Positions 52,926 to 62,883 of a DNA stretch of 64,000 nt are shown in pieces. The notes beneath the pieces were generated by a model. The model did not search any database. It saw only the letters and a list, made by a program, of their open reading frames with translations, and was not told where the DNA came from. Position numbers and translations under genes: made by a program. The stretch covers positions 1 through 64,000 of the forward strand of contig JAGRHC010000020.1 in NCBI GenBank assembly GCA_020445145.1. The letters run 5' to 3'. The DNA comes from Alphaproteobacteria bacterium (GTDB taxonomy: Bacteria; Pseudomonadota; Alphaproteobacteria; Micavibrionales; Micavibrionaceae). Within the stretch, counting starts at the first letter, position 1; the number at the start of each line of letters is the position of its first letter.

Positions 52926-54221
52926 ATGGAATCGGATATTCAGTTTGTCATTTCATTTTTCGGGATTTTGATCCTGATGGTGTTGTCTGCGTTTTTCTCA
53001 GGCTCAGAGACGGCGTTGACTGCGGCTTCGCGGGTTCGGCTTTTGTCGCGGGAAAAAGAGGGCAATAAGCGGGCGGCGATGGTGAACAGGATTCGCGAGC
53101 ATAAGGACCGGATGATCGGGGCTTTGCTGCTGGGGAATAACCTTGTGAACATTATGGCTTCGGCGCTGGCGACCAGTGTTTTGATCAAGGCGTTTGGTGA
53201 GGCCGGCGTTATTTACGCGACCTTTATTATGACGTTGCTGGTTTTGATTTTTGCGGAGGTTTTACCCAAGACCTATGCGTTTCATCATGCGGAGACTTTG
53301 TCGATGCGGATTGCGCCGGTTGTGCGGATGGTGATTGTGATTTTCGCGCCGGTGACCGAGACTGTCACATGGATCGTGCGGCGGGTTTTGAAGTTGTTTG
53401 GTATCGATATTTCCAAGGTTATGGCTGGATCGCATCTGGAGCTTTTACGCGGCGCGATCGAGATGCATGAAGGGCCTGAGCAGGAGACGCAGGATCAGCG
53501 GGCGATGTTGCGGTCTATTCTTGATCTGGCGGATGTCGAGATTGCCGAAATTATGGTTCACCGGAAGAGTGTGATGTCGATTGAAATGGACCAGCCTATT
53601 CCGCAGCTGGTGGAAGAGGTTCTGAACAGTCCTTATACGCGGTTGCCGCTTTGGAAGGACAACCCGGATAATATTGTCGGGGTTTTGCATGTGAAGCAGC
53701 TTTTGTGTGAGCTTCGCGATGTTGGTGGCGATTTCGAGAAGGTCAATGTCCGGCGGATTTCTATGGAGCCATGGTTTGTTCCCGAGACGACCAATCTGTA
53801 TGACCAGTTGCAGGCTTTCCGTCAGCGGCGGGAGCATTTTGCTCTGGTGGTGGACGAGTATGGTGCGTTTATGGGGATAGTGACGCTTGAGGATATTCTG
53901 GAGGAGATCGTCGGAGAAATTGACGATGAGCATGATACGCCCGGTGTTCAAGGGGTTCGGCGGTTGGCGAACGGGTCTTATATTATTGACGGGACTGTAA
54001 CAATTCGGGATTTGAACCGGGAGCTTGATTGGGGGTTGCCGGATGAGGATTATGCGACGCTGGCGGGGCTGATTTTGTATGAGTCTCAGATGGTGCCGCA
54101 GGCCGGGCAGGCGTTTGTTTTTCACGGGTACAGGTTTGACGTCGTCCGGCGGCAGAGGAACCAGATTACTTTGATTCGCGTGACTCCGCTGGAGGATGAC
54201 GGCGCGGCTGAAGAGGTGTAA
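52926..54221 (+). CDS. HlyC/CorC (CNNM-like) transporter-associated protein
   Basis: 431 residues. DUF21/CNNM membrane domain (about 1-190; AFFSGSETALTAASR near 22, GNNLVNIMASALATS near 69), a CBS pair (about 200-330, with YTRLPLWKDNPDNIVGVLH and FALVVDEYGAFMGIVTLEDI) and the C-terminal CorC_HlyC domain. Linked to Mg or Co efflux in related proteins. Its 3' end overlaps the convergent methyltransferase gene by 56 bp. Confidence 0.93.
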   Translation: MESDIQFVISFFGILILMVLSAFFSGSETALTAASRVRLLSREKEGNKRAAMVNRIREHKDRMIGALLLGNNLVNIMASALATSVLIKAFGEAGVIYATFIMTLLVLIFAEVLPKTYAFHHAETLSMRIAPVVRMVIVIFAPVTETVTWIVRRVLKLFGIDISKVMAGSHLELLRGAIEMHEGPEQETQDQRAMLRSILDLADVEIAEIMVHRKSVMSIEMDQPIPQLVEEVLNSPYTRLPLWKDNPDNIVGVLHVKQLLCELRDVGGDFEKVNVRRISMEPWFVPETTNLYDQLQAFRQRREHFALVVDEYGAFMGIVTLEDILEEIVGEIDDEHDTPGVQGVRRLANGSYIIDGTVTIRDLNRELDWGLPDEDYATLAGLILYESQMVPQAGQAFVFHGYRFDVVRRQRNQITLIRVTPLEDDGAAEEV

Positions 54222-54972
54222 AGCCGCTTCCCGAAAGGCCTGGTGTTGCTGGCCGGGCGCCGATCAGGCCGCGGAGGCGTGCGGGGACCTTTGAGCCGGG
54301 TGTGCGGTCGACGCCGGCGTAGATTTGTTTGCTGGCTTCGACGATGTGGACGCCGCCGAGGAAGGGCCAGACGATTTTTCCCATATGTTCCCAGAATATG
54401 GCCGAGCGCATGATGATCTTCATCGGCAACGGTAGCAGGAAGAGGGCGCTTTCGGTGCGTTCCTGTACGAAGAGATTATCTCGCAGGGAGTGGCAGAGTT
54501 GCGGGAGGGAAAACGGGCTGCCGTGGCCGAAAGGCGACCAGTCGGCGCGGGCCCAGAAGCCGGTTCGGTTGGGGACGATGACGAGGAGGCGACCGTTGGC
54601 TTTGAGGATGCGCCAGATTTCGCTCAGGTGCGATTGAAGGTGCTCGTTGCACTCAAGATCATGGATCAGGATGATGCGGTCGACGGAGCTGTTTTCCAGC
54701 GGGATGGCTGATTCGTCGGAGAGGAAGACGAGGTTCTTTGCATCTTCCGGCCATTGGTGTGCGCCTTGTCCGGCTGGCATCATGGCAAAGACCCTTTCGG
54801 CCTGTTGGTCGCGGAAGTACTGGAGATAAGGGAGTGCGTAGCCGCAGCCCATGATGCGCAGGTTCTTTACGTCTGGCCAGAAGCTTTCGATATGTTTTTG
54901 CAGGATGCGCTGGACGCCGAGCCCTGCGGGACTGGTGTAGAAGGTTTTGAGGTCGTAGACGGAACGGTACAT
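54166..54972 (-). CDS. Class I SAM-dependent methyltransferase
   Basis: 268 residues. A Rossmann-type methyltransferase with LRIMGCGYALPYLQYF (about 38-53), PLENSSVDRIILIHDLECNE (about 92-111) and RILKANGRLLVIVPN. The glycine motif MGCGYALP departs from the usual G-x-G-x-G. Substrate unknown. It overlaps the CNNM gene end and is followed upstream by mutT (9 bp). Confidence 0.82.
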   Translation of the reverse strand: MYRSVYDLKTFYTSPAGLGVQRILQKHIESFWPDVKNLRIMGCGYALPYLQYFRDQQAERVFAMMPAGQGAHQWPEDAKNLVFLSDESAIPLENSSVDRIILIHDLECNEHLQSHLSEIWRILKANGRLLVIVPNRTGFWARADWSPFGHGSPFSLPQLCHSLRDNLFVQERTESALFLLPLPMKIIMRSAIFWEHMGKIVWPFLGGVHIVEASKQIYAGVDRTPGSKVPARLRGLIGARPATPGLSGSGFTPLQPRRHPPAESRESK

Positions 54973-54981
54973 GGATTTATT

Positions 54982-55443
54982 CTACAGGCGATCGCGAAGC
55001 TGGTAAATAAGGGGAATGTCGGCTTCGGGCATTGGGTAGTCGTACATGTCTTGCGGTGCGACCCATTTTACTGCTTGCCCTTCCTGAGGGTTTATTTCTC
55101 CCTTCCAGATGCGGCAGACGAAGAGCGGCATCAGGAGGTGGAAGTCGTCGTATGTATGTGAGGCGAAGCCGATCGGGGAGAAGCAGCATTCTCGGGTTTC
55201 GATACCGAGTTCTTCCTCCAGTTCGCGCATGAGAGCGTATTCCGGCGTTTCCCCGGCATCGACTTTGCCGCCGGGAAATTCCCAGAGACCAGCCATGGAT
55301 TTGCCTTCGGGTCTTTGGGCGAGGAGGACTTTTCCCTCTTTGTTTACGAGTGCTGCTGCGGCGACTAGCAGGACGGGAAGATTTGGTGGATTTTGCGGCT
55401 TGGGCAGTGCCAAGGCTTCGTGGCAATTCATTTTCTTACGCAT
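54982..55443 (-). CDS. mutT: 8-oxo-dGTP diphosphatase MutT
   Basis: 153 residues. Nudix hydrolase that removes oxidised guanine nucleotides. The Nudix box starts GGKVDAGETPEYALMRELEE (about 59-78) and ends ELGI. LLVAAAALVNKEGKVLLAQRP precedes it, as in MutT. AGGA with good spacing to the ATG. Confidence 0.94.
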   Translation of the reverse strand: MRKKMNCHEALALPKPQNPPNLPVLLVAAAALVNKEGKVLLAQRPEGKSMAGLWEFPGGKVDAGETPEYALMRELEEELGIETRECCFSPIGFASHTYDDFHLLMPLFVCRIWKGEINPQEGQAVKWVAPQDMYDYPMPEADIPLIYQLRDRL

Positions 55444-55623
55444 TTGGTGTCCTGCATTTTTACTCTGTAACGTTTTGTTTTTATTGACTGATTCGAGTTG
55501 TTCAGTTTGTTTGGCGTTTTTGAAGGCGGGGGTGCCTTTTGGGTTGTTTCTGTATATATTTCAGAGGGTTATAATAGGAATTTTTTCATCTTTTGTCAAG
55601 ACTGGATGAGGGGTGTTTCATAA

Positions 55624-55655
55624 AAAAAGCCGCTGCGGCGGGGCAGCGGCTTTTT
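55624..55655 (-). terminator. Rho-independent terminator
   Basis: AAAAAGCCGCTG / CAGCGGCTTTTT, 12 perfect pairs with an 8-base loop, 17 bp past the stop of the parvulin gene. A/T flanks could let it work both ways. Confidence 0.9.
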
Positions 55656-55671
55656 GTGATTGGAGAGCTGC

Positions 55672-56766
55672 TTATTCAGCAGGTTTTTCTGCCGGTGCTT
55701 CTTCTGCGGCAGGTGCAGGTGTTTCTGTCGGAGCTGTTTCTGCGCCTGCTGCAGGTTCTTGCGCCGGTGCAGATTCGCTTTGCGCAGCAGCTTGATCTTC
55801 CGGTTTCAGAGGGTTGCCGTTGATATCAAAGCGCTCGATCTGGGCTTTGTTGCGCCAGTCCATGACGATCTCGTCCAGAATCTTGCGGCGCAGTTCCTGC
55901 TCGAGATATGGCTTTGCTGTGGCGAAGTCTGCCGGCGGGCGGATGCGCTTGTCTTCAACTTTGATGATGTGGTAGCCGAAATTGGATTTGACAGGCTTTT
56001 TGGTGTACGTGCCTTTTTCTGTTGAGAATGCCGCTTCGGCGAATTCAGGGACAACATCCGCTTTGGCAAAGTATCCCAGGTCGCCGCCGTTTTTGGCGGT
56101 GCCGTCTTTGGAGTTTTCTTTTGCCAGTTCAGCAAAATCAGCCCCTTTTTCGAGTTTGGCGATGATTTCTTTTGCTTTGGCTTCACTGTCGACGAGGATG
56201 TGAGCGGCTTTGACTTCTTCGGTTTTCGGAAAGTTTTTTACATAGTCCTCGTAGGCTGCCTTGACACGGTCTTCGGTCATTTTCTTGTTGACCTCGTTCT
56301 CGAGGAATTTGGCGCGGATCAGCTGTTGCTTAACGTTCGCCATTTGCTGGAGCACTTGCGTATCGTTTGTGAGGTTTGCGTTTGCAGCCTTGTTGTCAAT
56401 GATCTTGTTATTGATTTCCTGCTCAATGGCCATCGGAAGAAGTTGTTCGGATGGCATTTGCTGCATTTGTTGCGGCATGTTCTGGAGCAGGGCGAATACT
56501 TCGTTTCGTGTGATTTTTGATCCGTCAACTGTGGCCAGTGTCGGGCTGTCGTCGGGTTGTGCGGAGGCTGTTTGTTCGTCTTGTGTCCCGGCGGGTTGTG
56601 TTGACGCTATTTGCGTTTTCGGGGCTATGTCGGCACTTCTTTTTCCAGCCATGAAGGACAGGACGCCGATGGCTACGCCGATCAGCAGCACAAGAATGAT
56701 GATTGCGGCATTGCCGGATTCTGCGTGACGCGCCGCATTGCGGGGGGTGAGTTGGGTAATAGACAT
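55672..56766 (-). CDS. Parvulin-type peptidylprolyl isomerase, membrane-anchored
   Basis: 364 residues. One N-terminal membrane helix (AAIIILVLLIGVAIGVLSF, about 20-38), a SurA-like helical domain, and a parvulin domain (AAHILVDSEAKAKEIIAKLE, GADFAELAKENSKDG, GGDLGYFAKADVVPEFAEAAF, NFGYHIIKVED). It probably helps fold exported proteins in the periplasm. Pro/Ala/Glu-rich C-terminal tail of about 45 residues. AGAGGA in front of the ATG; own promoter, divergent from secA. Confidence 0.93.
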   Translation of the reverse strand: MSITQLTPRNAARHAESGNAAIIILVLLIGVAIGVLSFMAGKRSADIAPKTQIASTQPAGTQDEQTASAQPDDSPTLATVDGSKITRNEVFALLQNMPQQMQQMPSEQLLPMAIEQEINNKIIDNKAANANLTNDTQVLQQMANVKQQLIRAKFLENEVNKKMTEDRVKAAYEDYVKNFPKTEEVKAAHILVDSEAKAKEIIAKLEKGADFAELAKENSKDGTAKNGGDLGYFAKADVVPEFAEAAFSTEKGTYTKKPVKSNFGYHIIKVEDKRIRPPADFATAKPYLEQELRRKILDEIVMDWRNKAQIERFDINGNPLKPEDQAAAQSESAPAQEPAAGAETAPTETPAPAAEEAPAEKPAE

Positions 56767-56811
56767 TGGAATCCTCTGGGTTCTCGTGAAAACGAAATAA
56801 TGGTGAAGTAG

Positions 56812-56840
56812 AGCCTAGCGAATGAAATACGTGTTTTCAA
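56812..56840 (-). promoter_or_regulatory. Predicted promoter of the parvulin gene
   Basis: On the - strand TTGAAA (56840-56835), 17-bp spacer, TAGGCT (56817-56812), 45 bp before the ATG. Confidence 0.55.
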
Positions 56841-56873
56841 CATATAATGTACTTTCAATACACAGGGCTTTTA

Positions 56874-56902
56874 TTGACGTGCCTCGATTTGGGGCTTATA
56901 TG
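56874..56902 (+). promoter_or_regulatory. Predicted secA promoter
   Basis: TTGACG (56874-56879), 17-bp spacer, TATATG (56897-56902), about 30 bp before the secA ATG. Confidence 0.65.
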
Positions 56903-56933
56903 ATGACGACTTGCTTACATTTGGGAAGATATT

Positions 56934-59693
56934 ATGGTTCTGGCTCTGGCTTCTAAAATTTTTGGTTCATCGAATGATCGCGCGCTGAAAGGCTTGTGGC
57001 GACATGTTGGGCCGATCAACGATCTTGAGGCCAAGTACCAGCCGATGAGCGACTCCGAGTTGCAGGCGCAGACGAATGTTTTCCGGCAGAGGCTAGAGAA
57101 CGGGGAGCCTCTGGATAATCTGACCCATGAGGCTTTTGCCGTCGTTCGTGAGGCGGCGCGCCGGTCTTTGGGGCAACGTCATTATGATGTGCAGTTGATC
57201 GGGGGGCTTGTTCTTAATCAGGGTAAGATCGCCGAGATGCGGACCGGGGAAGGGAAGACTTTGGTTGCGACGCTTCCTGTTTATTTGAACGCGATTTCCG
57301 GGAAGGGCGTTCATGTGGTGACGGTGAACGATTATCTGGCGCAGCGCGACTCATCCTGGATGAGTCAGGTTTACGGGTTTTTGGGTTTAAGCACCGGGGT
57401 TGTGACGAATAATATTCGCGAGGATGCGCGGCGGAAGGCTTATGCGGCGGATATTACCTATGGGACGAACAACGAGTTCGGGTTTGATTATTTGCGCGAC
57501 AATATGAAGTTCCGTCTGGACCAGATGGTTCAGCGGCCTTTTAATTTTGCGATTGTGGACGAGGTTGACTCGATTTTGATCGACGAGGCGCGGACACCAC
57601 TGATTATTTCCGGTCCTTCGGAAGGGTCGACGGAGCTTTACGGGCTGGTGGACAAGATTATTCCGAAGCTGGTGGATGAGGATTACGAGAAGGAAGAAAA
57701 GCACCGGACTGTGGCTTTGACCGAGGCAGGGCAGGAGCATGCAGAGGCGCTGTTGCTGGAGCATGGGATTATGCAGGACGGGAGCATGTATGACCTGCAC
57801 AATATTGCTTTGGTGCACCATGTGAATCAGGCTTTGCGGGCGCATAAATTGTTCCAGGCGGAGAAGGATTATATCGTTAAAGACGGCAAGGTTATGCTGA
57901 TTGACGAGTTTACAGGCCGAATGATGGACGGGCGCCGTTTGTCGGAGGGGCTGCATCAGGCGATCGAAGCCAAGGAGCATGTGGAGATCCAGAAGGAAAA
58001 CCAGACATTGGCGTCGATTACGTTCCAGAATTATTTCCGGATGTATCCGAAGCTGGCCGGGATGACCGGGACGGCCTTGACGGAGGCTGCGGAGTTTGAG
58101 GAGATTTACAATCTGGGTGTGGTCGAGATTTCGACGCACAGGCCGATTGCGCGGATGGATTATGAGGACAAGATTTATAAGTCCCTGCGCGAGAAGGAAG
58201 ATGCGATTGTTGAGCTGATCAAGGAATGTCATGCGCGTAAGCAGCCGGTTCTTGTGGGGACTGTGTCGATTGAGAAGTCAGAGATTTTGGCAGCGCGGCT
58301 GAAGAAGGAAAAGATCAAGCATAATGTTTTGAATGCGCGTCACCACGAGCAGGAGGCTTATATTATTGCGCAGGCCGGGCAGCCGGGTGCGGTGACGATC
58401 GCGACCAACATGGCGGGGCGCGGAACGGATATTCAGCTTGGGGGTAATGCGGAGATGCGCGTTGCGACCGAGATTGACGAGAGCTGGGACGAGGACAAGA
58501 AGCAGGCTGCTATTGCCAAGATTGACGCCGAGATCGAGGCGGATAAGCAGATTGTGAAGGAGGCCGGCGGGCTTTATGTGATCGGGACGGAGCGGCACGA
58601 GTCGCGGCGGATTGATAATCAGCTCCGCGGGCGTTCCGGGCGTCAGGGGGATCCGGGGGCCTCGATGTTCTTCCTGTCGGTGGAAGACGAGTTGCTACGG
58701 ATTTTTGCCGGGGACAGGCTCGAAGGGTTGCTGGCAAACCGGAAGATCGGGTTGCAGGAAGGCGAGGCGCTGGAGCATCCTTTGATTTCGAAGATGCTGG
58801 AGCGGGCGCAGGCCAAGGTCGAGGCGATGAACTTCGAGATCCGGAAGAATTTGCTGAAGTTTGATAACGTGATGAACGACCAGCGGAAGCTGATTTACGA
58901 GCAGCGCCGGGAGATTATGGAAGCGGATCACGTTGAAGAGTTCGTCGCGGATATGCGTCATCAGGCGATTGAAGATATGATTGACCGGACGATGCCGCAA
59001 AATGCCTATGCCGAGCAGTGGGATGTCGAGACTCTGGAGACGGAGTGTCAGCGGGTCTTGGGGCTGTCTTTGCCGGTGAAAGACTGGGCGAAGGAAGAAG
59101 GAATTGCGGACCGCGAGGTTGAGGAGCGGATTAAAGAGGCTTCGGACAAGAAGATGGCCGAGAAGGCGGCAAATGCCTCCCCGGAAATCTGGCGGCAGGT
59201 AGAGAAGAGCATTTTGCTTCAGATTCTTGATCAGAACTGGAAGGAGCATTTGCTTAATCTCGACCACTTGCGGCAGGGGATTAATTTGCGGGCTTTCGGG
59301 CAGCGCGATCCGCTGAATGAGTATAAGACCGAGGCGTTTTCCCTGTTTGAAGGGATGCTGGCGTCGATGCGGGAGACGGCGACGATGACGCTGGCTCTGG
59401 TGGAGCTGAATTTCGGGGATATGCCGCCTCCGCCGCCTGAAGCGCGCGGGTTGTTTGGCGGCGGGCCGCAGGAGATGCGGGAAAGCCGCAGCGATCCGGC
59501 GATGACGCAGGATCAGGGGGCAGAGCAGGCTTCTTTGCCGGGCGGGCCTCAGCCGGGCACGCAGATGGCGAGCGTCAAAAAGCTGCCGTTTGATAAAGAC
59601 GATCCGGCGACGTGGGGCAAGGTTCAGCGCAATGCGGTTTGTCCTTGCGGGTCAGGCAAGAAGTACAAGCAGTGTCATGGGAAGATCGGCTGA
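56934..59693 (+). CDS. secA: Protein translocase ATPase SecA
   Basis: 919 residues. Motor of the Sec system that drives proteins through SecYEG. Walker [20 protein letters not shown] (about 102-120), Walker [32 protein letters not shown] near 565, and the C-terminal zinc motif [14 protein letters not shown] that binds SecB and lipid. GGGAAG before the ATG. The last 17 bp overlap the next gene. Confidence 0.98.
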   Translation: MVLALASKIFGSSNDRALKGLWRHVGPINDLEAKYQPMSDSELQAQTNVFRQRLENGEPLDNLTHEAFAVVREAARRSLGQRHYDVQLIGGLVLNQGKIAEMRTGEGKTLVATLPVYLNAISGKGVHVVTVNDYLAQRDSSWMSQVYGFLGLSTGVVTNNIREDARRKAYAADITYGTNNEFGFDYLRDNMKFRLDQMVQRPFNFAIVDEVDSILIDEARTPLIISGPSEGSTELYGLVDKIIPKLVDEDYEKEEKHRTVALTEAGQEHAEALLLEHGIMQDGSMYDLHNIALVHHVNQALRAHKLFQAEKDYIVKDGKVMLIDEFTGRMMDGRRLSEGLHQAIEAKEHVEIQKENQTLASITFQNYFRMYPKLAGMTGTALTEAAEFEEIYNLGVVEISTHRPIARMDYEDKIYKSLREKEDAIVELIKECHARKQPVLVGTVSIEKSEILAARLKKEKIKHNVLNARHHEQEAYIIAQAGQPGAVTIATNMAGRGTDIQLGGNAEMRVATEIDESWDEDKKQAAIAKIDAEIEADKQIVKEAGGLYVIGTERHESRRIDNQLRGRSGRQGDPGASMFFLSVEDELLRIFAGDRLEGLLANRKIGLQEGEALEHPLISKMLERAQAKVEAMNFEIRKNLLKFDNVMNDQRKLIYEQRREIMEADHVEEFVADMRHQAIEDMIDRTMPQNAYAEQWDVETLETECQRVLGLSLPVKDWAKEEGIADREVEERIKEASDKKMAEKAANASPEIWRQVEKSILLQILDQNWKEHLLNLDHLRQGINLRAFGQRDPLNEYKTEAFSLFEGMLASMRETATMTLALVELNFGDMPPPPPEARGLFGGGPQEMRESRSDPAMTQDQGAEQASLPGGPQPGTQMASVKKLPFDKDDPATWGKVQRNAVCPCGSGKKYKQCHGKIG

Positions 59694-60846
59694 CGTCGTT
59701 ATCTTTGGGGGCGGTGTTGCAGGGCTTTGGACTTTAGCGCGGCTTAAGGCGCTGGGGTATGAGGTTTTGCTGCTGGAGAAGGCGGCGCTGGGCGGTGTTC
59801 AGAGTATTGCTTCGCAGGGGATTATCCATTCAGGTTTGAAATTTGCGATTGCCGGGAAGGTGAGTAACCTTGCGCAGTTGATTAGCGCGATGCCTGGGAA
59901 ATGGCGGGATGCGCTGGCGGGGGGCGGGCCGGTTGATTTGTCGGGCGCGCGGGCGCTTGCGGAGTCGCAGATTCTCTTGATTCCCAAGGGGCTTTTCAGC
60001 GGGGTGAAGGCGGTGGCGGCGCAGAAAATCCTCGGGCGCGGGGCGCGGGAGATTGCGCGGGAAAATTGGCCGGAAGGGCTAAGGCTTTCGGGGTTTGATG
60101 GCTCGGCGATCTTTATGGATGAGATTGTGCTGGATATGCCTGCGGTGGTGCGGGCGCTGGCGGCGCCTTATATGGATTGTATTCGCAAGATTTCAGAAGA
60201 CGAGGCGGCTGATCCGCTGGGGTTTTTGGAAAAAAGCGGGATTGAGGCGCGGAAGGTTCTTTTTACCGGGGCGGGGTCTAATCATGCGATTGCATGCCGT
60301 TATGGGCGGGATAAGGGGATGGAGACACAGACGCGGCCTTTGCTGATGGGAATGATGAAAGGCGCGCCTTATCCTTTGTTTGCGCATCTGGTCGGGAATG
60401 GTGAGAAGCCTGTGGCGACGATTACGACGCATACGGCGCCGGACGGGAGCCTTGTCTGGTATCTGGGCGGGCAGGTGGCTGAGCGGGCGAAGGAGGACGA
60501 TCCGGGCGCGGTTTATGCGGCGGCGCTTGATGCTTTTAAACGCTATTTGCCAAAAGTCGATTTGTCGCAGGTGGAATGGGCGGTTTATCCCGTTGACAGG
60601 TGTGAGGGGAAATCGAAGACGGACGGGTGGATGCCCGATACCCCGACGATCCACCGGGCGGGGGATCATCTTTATTGTTGGCCGACGAAAATGACGTTTG
60701 CGCCGATGCTTGGTGATATGATCGTGCAAATCTTTGAAGAAGAGCGTATGATGCCGGGTAATCTGACAAGTGACTGGTCGTTCTTGCCGCAAGTAGACTT
60801 TGCCGCGCCGCCGTGGGGGAGGTGTTCATGGACAAAAGACCGTTAG
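59677..60846 (+). CDS. FAD-dependent oxidoreductase (DadA/GlpD-like)
   Basis: 389 residues. FAD-binding [19 protein letters not shown] (about 5-23) and a second half with [16 protein letters not shown]. The family oxidises amino or hydroxy acids, but the substrate here is unclear. ATG 59677 lies in secA (17 bp overlap), so it is translated from secA mRNA; it overlaps the next gene by 19 bp. Confidence 0.85.
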   Translation: MGRSADVVIFGGGVAGLWTLARLKALGYEVLLLEKAALGGVQSIASQGIIHSGLKFAIAGKVSNLAQLISAMPGKWRDALAGGGPVDLSGARALAESQILLIPKGLFSGVKAVAAQKILGRGAREIARENWPEGLRLSGFDGSAIFMDEIVLDMPAVVRALAAPYMDCIRKISEDEAADPLGFLEKSGIEARKVLFTGAGSNHAIACRYGRDKGMETQTRPLLMGMMKGAPYPLFAHLVGNGEKPVATITTHTAPDGSLVWYLGGQVAERAKEDDPGAVYAAALDAFKRYLPKVDLSQVEWAVYPVDRCEGKSKTDGWMPDTPTIHRAGDHLYCWPTKMTFAPMLGDMIVQIFEEERMMPGNLTSDWSFLPQVDFAAPPWGRCSWTKDR

Positions 60847-61613
60847 GCCATACAGGTATCGATGTTTCTCCGTTGGGGCTTGGGACTGTGAAGTTCGGGC
60901 GCAATGAGGGTGTGAAGTATCCGCAAGGGTTTGCGATTCCCGGTGAGGCGTTTTTGGCTGACTTTCTCACTTTGGCGCGGGATATGGGCGTGAACCTGAT
61001 TGATACGGCGCCGGCTTATGGGGAGAGTGAGGTGCGCCTTGGGCGTTTGTTGCGTGGGCAGCGCGAGAAGTGGGTGATTGCCGGGAAGGCGGGGGAAGAG
61101 TTTACGGACGGGGTTTCGGCTTATGATTTTTCACCTTCTCACTTTGAAGAGAGTTTGACGCGGAGTTTGAAGCGGCTCAATACTGATTATCTTGACGTGT
61201 TCTTGATCCATTCGGACGGCCGGGACGAGGAAATACTCGGGAATGACGATTTGATCCGGGCCATGCAGGGGTTTAAGGATCGCGGGATGGTTCGCGCTGT
61301 CGGTGCTTCGACGAAGAGCGTTGCCGGTGGTTTGATGGCGTTGGAGCTGTTGGATGTGGTGATGGCGACTTATAATCCGTCTTATACGGATGAGATGGCT
61401 GTGCTGGATCAGGCTTATGCTCTGGGCAAGGGCTGTTTGATTAAAAAGGCGCTGGCGAGCGGGCATGTGGATGCTTTCGGGGGTAATCCTGTGGAGAAGG
61501 CGATGGATTTTGCTTTGTCGCATCCCGGCGTGAGCAGTGTGATTGTCGGGACGATCAGTCCGGTTCATCTGGATGAGAATATCAGGGCCGCTGAAACGGT
61601 GCTGGCGGCTTGA
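60828..61613 (+). CDS. Aldo/keto reductase
   Basis: 261 residues. TIM barrel with NLIDTAPAYGESE (catalytic Asp and Tyr), WVIAGKAG (Lys), SLKRLNTDYLDVFLIHSDG (His) and SSVIVGTISPVHLDENI. Strong GGGGGAGG six bases before ATG 60828. Overlaps the FAD gene; the pair may act on the same metabolite. Confidence 0.93.
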   Translation: MDKRPLGHTGIDVSPLGLGTVKFGRNEGVKYPQGFAIPGEAFLADFLTLARDMGVNLIDTAPAYGESEVRLGRLLRGQREKWVIAGKAGEEFTDGVSAYDFSPSHFEESLTRSLKRLNTDYLDVFLIHSDGRDEEILGNDDLIRAMQGFKDRGMVRAVGASTKSVAGGLMALELLDVVMATYNPSYTDEMAVLDQAYALGKGCLIKKALASGHVDAFGGNPVEKAMDFALSHPGVSSVIVGTISPVHLDENIRAAETVLAA

Positions 61614-61663
61614 TGTATTGGATTTTTTATTGATGTAATATTTTTTGTCTGGTATGGTTTGTT

Positions 61664-62866
61664 ATGGATAAAGAAGGTGAAAAAGCTCAAGGAAATATGA
61701 GGAACCATTTGAATGATGGATCTGAAGGGTACATTGAGGGTTTTATTCGCCCTAAGATAACTGGGCTTACACTTAATAATGACGTACAAGGACCGTATTC
61801 TAGGGACCCGGAAACAGGTGAAGATACTTCGTTAGGTATATCTCAGGACTTCGAGGCTCGTGGATATATCGATTTTTTTCCCGGTACAACGACTGCTCCT
61901 GATGTGCATATTTTTCGAGGCGATGCTTTGCCTCAGAGGATGACTGGTTCTCATGCACCTTTAGAAGTTTACTTACCTAGCGGTGCTTATGATACTCAAA
62001 ATCCAGATTATAATGCTGGTGCGCCTGTTGATAATATTTCTGGGGAAGGCGGTTATGATGTCGTTATTCTGCCTGGAAAAATTGAAGATTATACGTTTTC
62101 TTTGCCAAGGTTTTCCCCTTTAATTCCTGACGCAGAGGATTGGAAGACACGGGATAGTGTCTATGGTAAAGTTGAGGTTGTCGGTCATCGTACCGTGGAT
62201 GATGGGTATGGCAGTGAAATAACAGAAGAAGTCAGGCTTACCGGTGTTGAGCGTATTATATTTTCTGGCGAAGTTTCTAATGCCAACTCTTGGTATGGAT
62301 TGCAATATGAGGATTTGCCGGAATTTTTTGAGGCTGCGCGGAATGGTACTTTTCGCACACTCACGGCGCAAGAATTGGTTGCTCATATAGAGGCACAGTC
62401 TTCTCCCGAAGATGTAGCGCTTTACAAAGCTGCTGCTTCGAGGGAATGTGCGGATTTTGAGGCAGATATTCGGAAAATTTTGTATTTGGAAATTGAAAGT
62501 CTTGCAGGCCAGGGTACTGATTTTAAGAATGGAGATGAGGCTCGGAACGGGTATCAAGCCATCAAAGAGAGTCTGGACGTACGTTATCGTATGGCAGAGC
62601 AAGGGGGCGGCGATGTTTCTTTGTCAGAGAGAGAGCGTGACGTTGCTCTGCGGGCTTTAGAATATGCTATAGCTAACATTGATACGGATTATAATCCTCA
62701 GGAGGGGCTCAGGGATCATGCTTTGTTTCGACATGTTGGCCGTTCGGCTGCTGAGAGGATTCGCGATGATCATGTTGAGCGTTCTGAGCCTTTGCCACAA
62801 AACCCTGATCTTAGGAATGATAGTTCTCATGACCCTGTTGCAAACCCACAGGTGTTTTCTCGTTAG
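61664..62866 (+). CDS. Hypothetical protein with an RTX-like segment, 400 aa
   Basis: Unknown overall. The part YDVVILPGKIEDYTFSL to VRLTGVERIIFSGE (about 129-202) resembles the segment that ends many RTX/calcium-binding adhesins (G-V-E-R-(I/L)-x-F), but no nonapeptide repeats are present here. C-terminal half is helical and acidic. No signal peptide; type I secretion would be consistent with the RTX-like part, as an inference. Codon use is A/T-richer than neighbours. Confidence 0.65.
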   Translation: MDKEGEKAQGNMRNHLNDGSEGYIEGFIRPKITGLTLNNDVQGPYSRDPETGEDTSLGISQDFEARGYIDFFPGTTTAPDVHIFRGDALPQRMTGSHAPLEVYLPSGAYDTQNPDYNAGAPVDNISGEGGYDVVILPGKIEDYTFSLPRFSPLIPDAEDWKTRDSVYGKVEVVGHRTVDDGYGSEITEEVRLTGVERIIFSGEVSNANSWYGLQYEDLPEFFEAARNGTFRTLTAQELVAHIEAQSSPEDVALYKAAASRECADFEADIRKILYLEIESLAGQGTDFKNGDEARNGYQAIKESLDVRYRMAEQGGGDVSLSERERDVALRALEYAIANIDTDYNPQEGLRDHALFRHVGRSAAERIRDDHVERSEPLPQNPDLRNDSSHDPVANPQVFSR

Positions 62867-62883
62867 TTTTTTTGATTTCTTCT

